From NCBI GenBank assembly GCA_005408345.1, contig SEMN01000016.1:1488001-1552000 (forward strand): a stretch of 64,000 nt of DNA. The letters run 5' to 3'. A program made the position numbers and the translations under genes. The stretch is from Macquaria australasica (lineage: Eukaryota > Chordata > Actinopteri > Centrarchiformes > Percichthyidae). The notes under the pieces were generated by a model. It was not told the DNA's origin. It saw nothing but the letters and a program-made list of their open reading frames with translations, and searched no databases. Shown one piece after another: positions 53,752-62,900 of the stretch (position 1 is its first letter; every line of letters begins with the position of its first letter).

Positions 53752-56700
53752 GTATACATGTGTATATATATATATATGTATACATGTATATATATATATA
53801 TGTATACATGTATATATATATATATGTATATGTATACATGTGTATATATATACATGTATATATATATATATGTATATGTATACATGTATATATATATATA
53901 TATATGTATACATGTATATATATATATATATGTATATATGTATATGTGTATATATATATTTATATATGTAAATTGCAATGTAAATTGAAAGTCCGGCCCC
54001 CACATTGTCTGCTTTGAAAAATGGCCCTTGGACAAAAGTAGTTGATGACCCCTACTGTAAGACGTTTAAAAACACTCAACGGTCACCAAATTTTACACGG
54101 ATTAAAAAAAACACACACACTACAACACAAAAAAAAAAACTTTTATTTTCCAGCTGCAAGCAGCAACATTTAAGTTGTTGAGCATTGCGAGGCAAAGATT
54201 TGTGCCAAGCGTGTTTTATTTTGTATTACAAATGGGAGCCAATTACAGTTGACTCTTTGACTATTGGCCTATGATGTATTTTTTGCAGCAAATGTCTGCA
54301 TGTAGGGTAAGGCTTAAAAGACACAGAAATTAAGCATAGTGTTAGTTCAGGCAGAGCACATGCCAAAACTATTGCTGCTAACTAAGATTTAATGTTCATG
54401 TATGTGTTTATTAAGGGGGATTAGCTTTGTCAGCAGAATCATTAAGTCAAGAATCATTCCATTCATTGAGAGCTCCCTCAAACAGCAGAGCCTTTTCTGT
54501 CAAATGTAACTGTATAACCGTTTGCTATAATAATAATCTCTGACTGAAATATTTGCTGTGTTCAAGATTGAACCTGTAACTTTATAGTCACAGCAAAATG
54601 TTTCTCTGCCATATTCACAAACTCCCACATTTTAACATGAAAAGTAGTTACCCGTCTGAATTGTCTGTGTGTATTTGTGCTTGTACCTGTCGCAGCTGGA
54701 GTCGACAGGCAGAATGCTAACGGTCACAGAGGCACGACTAGAGGATTCTGGGAGGTACACCTGCCTGGCCACCAATGCAGCTGGTGAAGCCCAACAGCAC
54801 ATACGGCTCAGTGTCCATGGTAATTTAAAGATACACACAGCACTCTCTCTGCATGTTTTCTATCCCTTGTCTCACTCATCTTCTGGTTTCTGTCATATAT
54901 CCTTCTCTCTACTTTCTGTGTCCAGGGACTAGGTGGAGACAGGAGAATATCACCTGATAAATTGTTGTTCTTGTGTGTAATTCTCTGTGTGTCCCTCAGA
55001 GCCTCCCAGTATCCCCTTCTCTGGAGAGATCATCAACCAGACCATCCTGTCAGGCTTTCCCACTGAGCTTGAGTGCAAGGCCACAGGCAGCCCATTACCT
55101 GGTAAGACGGCTCACAAACGTCCTCCTCCATCCTGCTGTGCTCACTCACAGGCTCCAGGGCGTAGTTTCCTCTAACTGCTGAGTTGGAATTGGCTGTCCC
55201 ACTGCTTTCCTTATCTTTAACCATTAATAGAACAGTGGAAAATTGATCTCGGATGACTCCCTACAGGCAGCTTCACTCTCTTCCCACTGCCTTTCTTTCC
55301 AGGGAACAAGTTCAATACAGATAAGCAGTCACATTCCTGTGTAATTAAACGCTCTTTTCTTGGGATGTTCCTGCTTTTCACAGCAGGTGTTTCATTCCAA
55401 CAATCTGATATCTGTGAAACCATGTTACATGTGAAAATATTTTATTAGAAATCTATTTCATGCTCCATTGTCGTAAGCAAAAACATAGAGATTTTACATG
55501 ATTCAATAATTAAAACAAAAACATGAAAACATACACATAAATAATTATTTCCTCAATGTCTTCGCACCATTACTGTGTGCTCACAAATTTCACAACCACA
55601 AATAGTAAATTATATTACTTGTTTATGAAGCACTAAATGGTAAAATAGGTCAAAACACATGTCTCTGATCTGCTTCTGTGTTACGAACCCTTCAGACCTT
55701 TAAGGTCACCTGGAAATAGAAACTTTTCTGAGGGTTAAAACAAAACATTGTGAAGCAGCTTTTACTTTCTGTGCACCAGATATCTTGAACAAATGTACAC
55801 ATGGTCTCACAAGGTCTGATCCAACTCTAAACTCTTTTAAATCAAGACTAAAAACATGTGTGCTTTTTATGAAATTTTGTGTTGTTTCTGCACTGTAACT
55901 GTACTCCAACCTGTATTCCTTCATCTATTATTCTTATCTTCATTTTAATGTTCTCTCATATTCAAGTTTTGATTTATTTTCCTTTCTGATGTCTTTCAAA
56001 TGTCATTTTCATGCCTTTTTTTCTTTATGTAAAGCCCTTTGAATTATCTTTGTGCTTCAGCCATCACTTGGTACAAAGATGGCCGACCACTGACAAGTGC
56101 AGCTGGGGTGACTATGCTGAAACGTGGCCAGGTGCTGGAGATTGAACGGGCTCAACTGTCTGATACTGGGATATACAGATGTGTAGCGGTCAACCTGGCT
56201 GGAATTGCTGAGATATCCCACAGCCTGCAGGTGTACGGTGAGCGACTTTTTATTTGGCTTACATTAAACAGAGATTTGCTGATCCTTTACGCAATCAGGT
56301 AAGTAGGTATCATAACAATGCTTCTCTATAATTAGGACATGAATAAGTGACACTTACGCTTCACATATCCACCTTATCCTTAAAACTCCAGCAGCATTTT
56401 AGAATTCCACTGTATCTGACTATATGTCGTGCATTTATGCAATCATTCTTGACCATTTCTTTTTTTTTTTCTTGCAGTGCCTCCGGTCATCTCCAGCCGA
56501 GGTGGCACAGTAACAGTAGTGGTGAATGAAGCTGCCAGGCTGGAGTGTGAGGCCACCGGTGTTCCTCTGCCCAGCCTCACATGGCTCAAAGATGGCAGCC
56601 CCGTGGCAAGTGTATCACATGGCATGCAGGTGCCCATAAATCAGTTAAATTAATTAATCGTGTTTCAATGAAATAATGACATATTTTTGTGCCATGCAAC

Positions 56701-56929
56701 TTTGATGTGCCTAAGCCCAAAAACAAACTTTGTGGATGTATACACATTATTCCAAACTTGTATCACTATCATTATATAGGTTTGTTATGAGGCAAAATGT
56801 GGAATAATGTCTCCACAAATTGTTATATTTAAAAAATAATTAAATTATGAATGTACAATATATGCCTCAGTTTTATGAAACGTGTCAGAAAGTCATGGCA
56901 TTATTCTGTACGTTTTTTGGTGGCAGTGC

Positions 56930-56995
<66 letters not shown>

Positions 56996-59900
56996 TGTGC
57001 GCTATGATCTGGTTTCTGACCTGTGTTTCCCTGTCAGGTGTTGTCCGGTGGCAGAGTGCTGTCTCTGAACAGTGCGCTGGTTAGTGATACAGGCAGGTAC
57101 ACCTGTGTGGCTGTCAACGCCGGAGGAGAACAACATAGAGAGTACGACCTGAGGGTTTATGGTGAGTAAATCACTATTTGATTATGTACATATTCAACAT
57201 ATACATACAGCTACATACTTTAGGAAGCAGTGCTTGTGTGTGTCTGTCCCTGTATGTCTGTTTTAACATATGTAAGCAGAATACAAACATCCACATCACA
57301 TGCATTCCCTCAGAAAGATCAAAAAGAGCTTGTCCAGAGAAATAAAGGCAGATTTGTTGTGGTAATTACTTACCATTCTTCGGCAGCTTCCTGTGTCTGG
57401 CCAAATACTGGACTGAGGGCCTGTTTCTGTCCTTCCCCAATGACTCGCTCTCTGTCTGTCCAATATCATAATGCAGGGGAAACTGGCCAGCAGTCATTTT
57501 CTAGACCTGGCCAGATTCACCAAAACAAGGGGACTGTCCCATGAAAAACTGATGAACAGAAGCTTAGATGAACAAAATCGCCACTTGAAGTAGATGTTAT
57601 ATTTAAGGAGTCCAGTCTGCTGTTAGAACAGAGACATAAATAGGGTGGAGACCTCCAGACATATCCTGAGTTGTTGCACCAAAGTTGTCAATTTACTTTT
57701 TTCCCACCATCTGTGGCTCGGAGGTGTGTGTTTTGGTCCCAGAAATCATGTCCAGCACTCATTCAAATTGTGGGAAATATAGTTAAACGGTCTCAGCAGC
57801 ACCCATCTTTGGTTGTGATGATACTTAGATAGTCACGGGGGAACAGAAACATTGTTGTAACAGTTTCTTTGCTCCTGAGCCATTATGCATCCCAGTGCGT
57901 GTTAGCAATTTCCATGGAGATTAGGTTTCATGAACTTCTTGGAAATGTAGGTAGGAAATGATTGTTAATGCACCAAAACAAATGTTGGACTGGTTTAATG
58001 GTGCTGTCACAGCCCAAGATAGAATTAGTACTTAAAGAGCACCAGATGCCCAAATTAACAGAGCCTGTGCATCTGAGGAAGTGATTATTCAATTGGCATA
58101 TGAGGTAATATGAAGAATTTACAGCACTTAGAATGGCTTAGCAGGCTAACCTTCAAGGTCACTTAATGTAAAAGAACATGTAAATAGTGTGTAGATGTTT
58201 GATGATATACTCTGTCAGAGAAACATGTCCAGTAGCTTGCCTTCATGTCTGCCACAGTGCCGCCTAACATCAAGGGAGAGGAGGTGAATGCCACAGTGAT
58301 GCTCGGTCGTCCAGTGGAGCTGCACTGCCAGAGCGATGCAATCCCTCCACCTACCCTCTCCTGGCGGAAAGATGGCCGCCCACTCTTCAGGAAGCCTGGT
58401 CTGACTGTCTCAGCGGATGGGAGTGTGCTCAAGGTACAGCCAGAGTGAGATATTATAAAGCAGTTTTGTAAATCTTTTTAAGAAGTGACAGTGTTTTGAC
58501 ACAACTTGAAGTACTCACTTTGGTGTAGGTGTTATAAGTTTCTGTGGTACCCCCTAATCAAAACCTTCGTAACTTTACCATTCACCTTTTTTTTTTCCAA
58601 ATAAATATCCAGTTTATTGGCATTATAGTTTAAAGTGTCATTGTACTGTTACCATATCTCACGATTTGTCAATGAATCTTATTTGCTAGATCGATAGTGC
58701 CCAGGTGCAGGATTCAGGCAGGTATTCCTGTGAAGCCACCAATCTTGCCGGCAAAACAGAGAAGAACTATAACCTCAATGTCTGGGGTGAGTTTATCTTA
58801 ATTTTTGGTTCTATTTGTCTTCATAAGAATAAGATTGTGTTTGCTGATTCTGAAGTTTATTTTGACAAAAGTAAAACACTGATCCAAGTTGTTTAATAAG
58901 TTATATGCAGACCACAGAGGTAGCTCAACCTGTCTCTCTGTTAAAGACTGCATGGGCCTGTTACCATAATTACCTGTGTTTGAACTTATTTGTTTATAAC
59001 TTTATTTTCCTCTCACATTTTCACAGAGATGTCACAGCAGTGTTTTTGCTAGACTCACTTTTAACCCCAGTGAAATGCACCAGCATGTAGCTTGAATGAG
59101 ATGTGAGCGCCTCCTTTTGGTGTCCTGTCATTATTACAGTTTATCCCAGCATCCGCGGCTCAGAGGAAGTGTCTCCTCTGACTGTGGTTGAAGGAAGTCT
59201 CATCACTCTGGTGTGTGAGTCCAGTGGCATACCGCCCCCCAGCCTTACCTGGAGGAAGGATGGTAAGTGTGTGTGTTTTTAAGAGACTGAGAGACACAAA
59301 GTGACAACAAGAGCAAAAGAAATGTGCTACATGGACATTGTATGATGTACTGAATACTGTGTGGGTGACATGTTTGAACACCATATCTACCCCGTGGATT
59401 GTGTGTCCCAGGTTCTGAGGTCAAGTCAGACCAACGACTCAGGGTTTTGTCAGGAGGTCGCCAGCTGCAGATCTCCAGCGCTGAGAGGACAGATACAGCC
59501 TCCTACACCTGCACAGCCTCCAGCGCAGCCGGCACCACTTCCAAGGAGTACAGCCTGCAGGTTTATGGTACGTGAGTGCCAAAGCAATTATCAAAGCGAT
59601 TTCAGTTGTTATTTTTATCACTGGAAAGGAAAACAAACTGAATAGAGATGGCACTGTCAGGGAAATCTAATCACTTACAGGGTGGTAAAATCACTAACAA
59701 CCTGCTTTAAATAGACAAGGGGAAGTGATGTATTTTACATCGTCAGAAGGCAACAGTAGTGTGTTAAAGATGGTAAAAGAGGAAGCAACAGTCACCAAAA
59801 AAAATCAATAGAAGCATGAAATTTACAAATCCATGTTTGTATCATGTTTAAAATGACTTAAACATCATGCAGATAACTGTATCCTCTTACACTGTGACTG

Positions 59901-62900
59901 ACAGTTTGACAGAAAATGCAGCAAATAGTTAAAAGCCATACAAGACATACATGCTTAGCGTCTCTTGAGAGAGCATGTGCACCAACTCACTTGCTTTTCT
60001 CACTTCAGTCCGCCCTTCCATCAGACGCAGCGAGGGCGACACAGACGACGTTGCTGTGACCAGAGGAGGCGATGTGACCCTACAGTGTGCTGCAGAGGGC
60101 GTGCCACGACCAGCGGTCACGTGGCTGAAAGACGGGCGGCCTATCACAGGCCAGCATGGTGCCAAGGTGCTGAACGAGGGCAGGCTGTTGCAGATTAAAG
60201 ATGCCAAGGTGTCTGACACAGGACGCTACACCTGTATTGCTGTTAATGTGGCAGGACAGGCTGACAGCAAGCATGACATCATTGTACATGGTATGAATTA
60301 TCAACTGTTTTTTTTTTTTGCTTGAATCTGTTTTATTGTAATCACCAATGTTCAGTTTGGAAAGCTACAGACCATCTCAAGGTCTTAAAAAAATGTCTGT
60401 CCCTTTCCCTCATTCCCTCTCCACTTGTTCAGTCCCACCTAGTATAACTGGTCAGGTACAGTTGCCAGAAAATGTGAGTGTTGTACTGAAGAACCCAGTT
60501 GCTCTGAGCTGCGAGGCGTCTGGTATCCCTCTTCCTGCCATCACCTGGCTGAAGGATGGTCGACCAATCAAAGCTACCAACTCAGTGCGCGTCCTGTCGG
60601 GTGAGTTCCTGTTTGACTTTCTGGGCTTTCTCTGATGTTGTGGGGAAGGTGTTCTTTTGAGAAACCCAAGTCACAAAACTCACAAAATATGCAGTATTTC
60701 AAATTGAAATAGTTTTTCAAGCTTGGCCTTACCGTGTTTTATCTCATTTCAGATATCTTTATAGGTCTATAAGATTTTTTCTTAGTTTACTGGCCCATTC
60801 ATGAAGGAACAGACTCAAGGAAAGCAAGCCACCAATAATATGAACGATTGTCTAAATTTTCAAAGGAGTAACTTGAACTAAAGGGCTTTAAAGGCCAAGC
60901 AGTTGCAATACATCACCAGTAACAGGATGTAATAGGATCATTGCAACTGGGGCCAAACTCAACAGACAGAGATTTGTGAAAGAAGACAAACAGGAGCAAT
61001 TCCTTTGAATTGTGTTTTTGAACATTTAACAAGATGTATTGGGTGCTTCCAAATTAAACTGTGGCCCCTGAAGTTAAGCATACTACCTAAATCGCTTGTG
61101 CAGAACTAAAAAAAACAAAGATGCTCAGCCAAGTGGACCCATTTGGTTTTTGACTTATCTACATGTTGTACATGAGCTCAGGATAATGGGAATTATAAGG
61201 GAACCTTATAAATGCCATTGTTGTAACTCTCACAATACAAAGGGGGTTCATTCAATGCACTGCAGAATTCACATAGTGTAAGTGTTTGTCACTTGTTTTC
61301 TCCGGAGATTCTCATAAACCCTGTTAAGACAAAGTTGTTTTTAAAGACAGATGTCATTAGTCTTGAATCTCATTTAAGTGGTTTGTAAATGTTTTAACAG
61401 CTGTGAGCCTCTCAGAGTCTAAATTCTTTCTGTTAATTGATCCCAGGGATCTTTTCCTTTTGTGAAAGAAGGGCAGGTTTATGCTAACATAGCCTTTGAA
61501 AACATTCCATGATGACAATAGATAAATGATAATAATTGGCCCGATTAATCTCTAGGGGGTCGGAGCCTGCGTCTAATGCATGCTGCAGTAGAGGATGCTG
61601 GGAGGTACACCTGTATTGTGTCTAACAGCGCTGGAGAGGAAAGGAAGAACTTTGACCTCGACATCCTCGGTAAAGATATAATTAACACCTTGTATTTTAG
61701 TATTTTGTTAGATGGCATCATATTGAATGAAATTGTCTAGATCAACTTCACTGTACAGATTAAAATACTATTTAAAAGTCTACAATAGGAGTGAAAATGT
61801 ATTTATATTTACAGGTCCTTCAATTTCATTTAACATCAGTCTGAAGAGATGTGATGATGTGATGTATCTTTCTGTGAAAGCTTTTTAGTGAATGGGGAGA
61901 CAGTGAGAACCATGTAATTGATTTTCAGTGTAATTCGACAGTTCCGCCAAGCATTGTGGACGAGGGAACAGTGTTGGATACTAAAGTCAAGGAGAAACAC
62001 AACATTACTCTCACCTGTGAGGCGTCAGGTAATTGACATAATATATACATCTCTGCATTGACATCTAAATCGTATGTTCTGCTAATGAAAAATTCTCCTG
62101 ATCAATCCTTAATGTAAATGACATTAGAAATACAGTAATCTCTATGCATTGCCACTTTGTTAACCTCACCTAATAATTTCCCAGGTAACCCTGTACCAGA
62201 GATTAAATGGCTGAAGGATGGACAGCTGTTGGTACCTGACAGACGCCACCAAGTTTTGTCTCACGGCCGTTTCCTCCAAATCTCTGTGGCCCAAGTGGCA
62301 GACACTGGCAGGTACAGCTGCCTGGCATCTAACAGTGCAGGGGATCGCAGCCGGCACTTCAACCTCAACGTCTTGGGTACAAACGCAACTCTTTTTAATC
62401 CATTGAGGATAATTTATAGAATGAATCAAACTATTTGAGATGGATTTAAGTCATGTACCTGATTTGTTTGCTCTGAGCTTCCCTCCTTTTTGTTTTGCCA
62501 GTTTCTCCCACCATCGCCGGGTCAGGTCCTGGCGGTTCTGCAGAGGAGGTGACAGTAACTCTGAGCAGCCCCACCTCTCTGTTGTGTGAAGTCCAATCCT
62601 ACCCTCCTGCTCTCATCACCTGGCTCAAGGACGGCACTCCGTTTGAGTCCAGTCGCAACGTCCGAGTCCTTCCAGGTTTGAGATCACATGTACATAACAA
62701 CAAAGTCGAACTGAATAGAATATAGTAGTATGGTACATCTCTTGTCATTCATCACCCTTGCTTTCACAGGTGGGCGAACCCTACAGATTCTCAATGCTAA
62801 AGTGGAGGATGCTGGGAGATATACATGTGTGGCCACTAATGAGGCTGGAGAGACACTGAAGCACTATGAGGTCAAGGTTTATGGTGAGATTCCTGCATCT

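Noticed and set aside
53716..53968. Regularly spaced units resembling a CRISPR-like array
   Set aside because: Vertebrate DNA with simple AT repeats and no unique spacers.
53709..54035. Open frames on both strands rich in Tyr, Ile, His and Met (MYMYTCVYIYI and similar)
   Set aside because: Produced by the TA/GTATACATG tandem array inside a hAT element; no gene.
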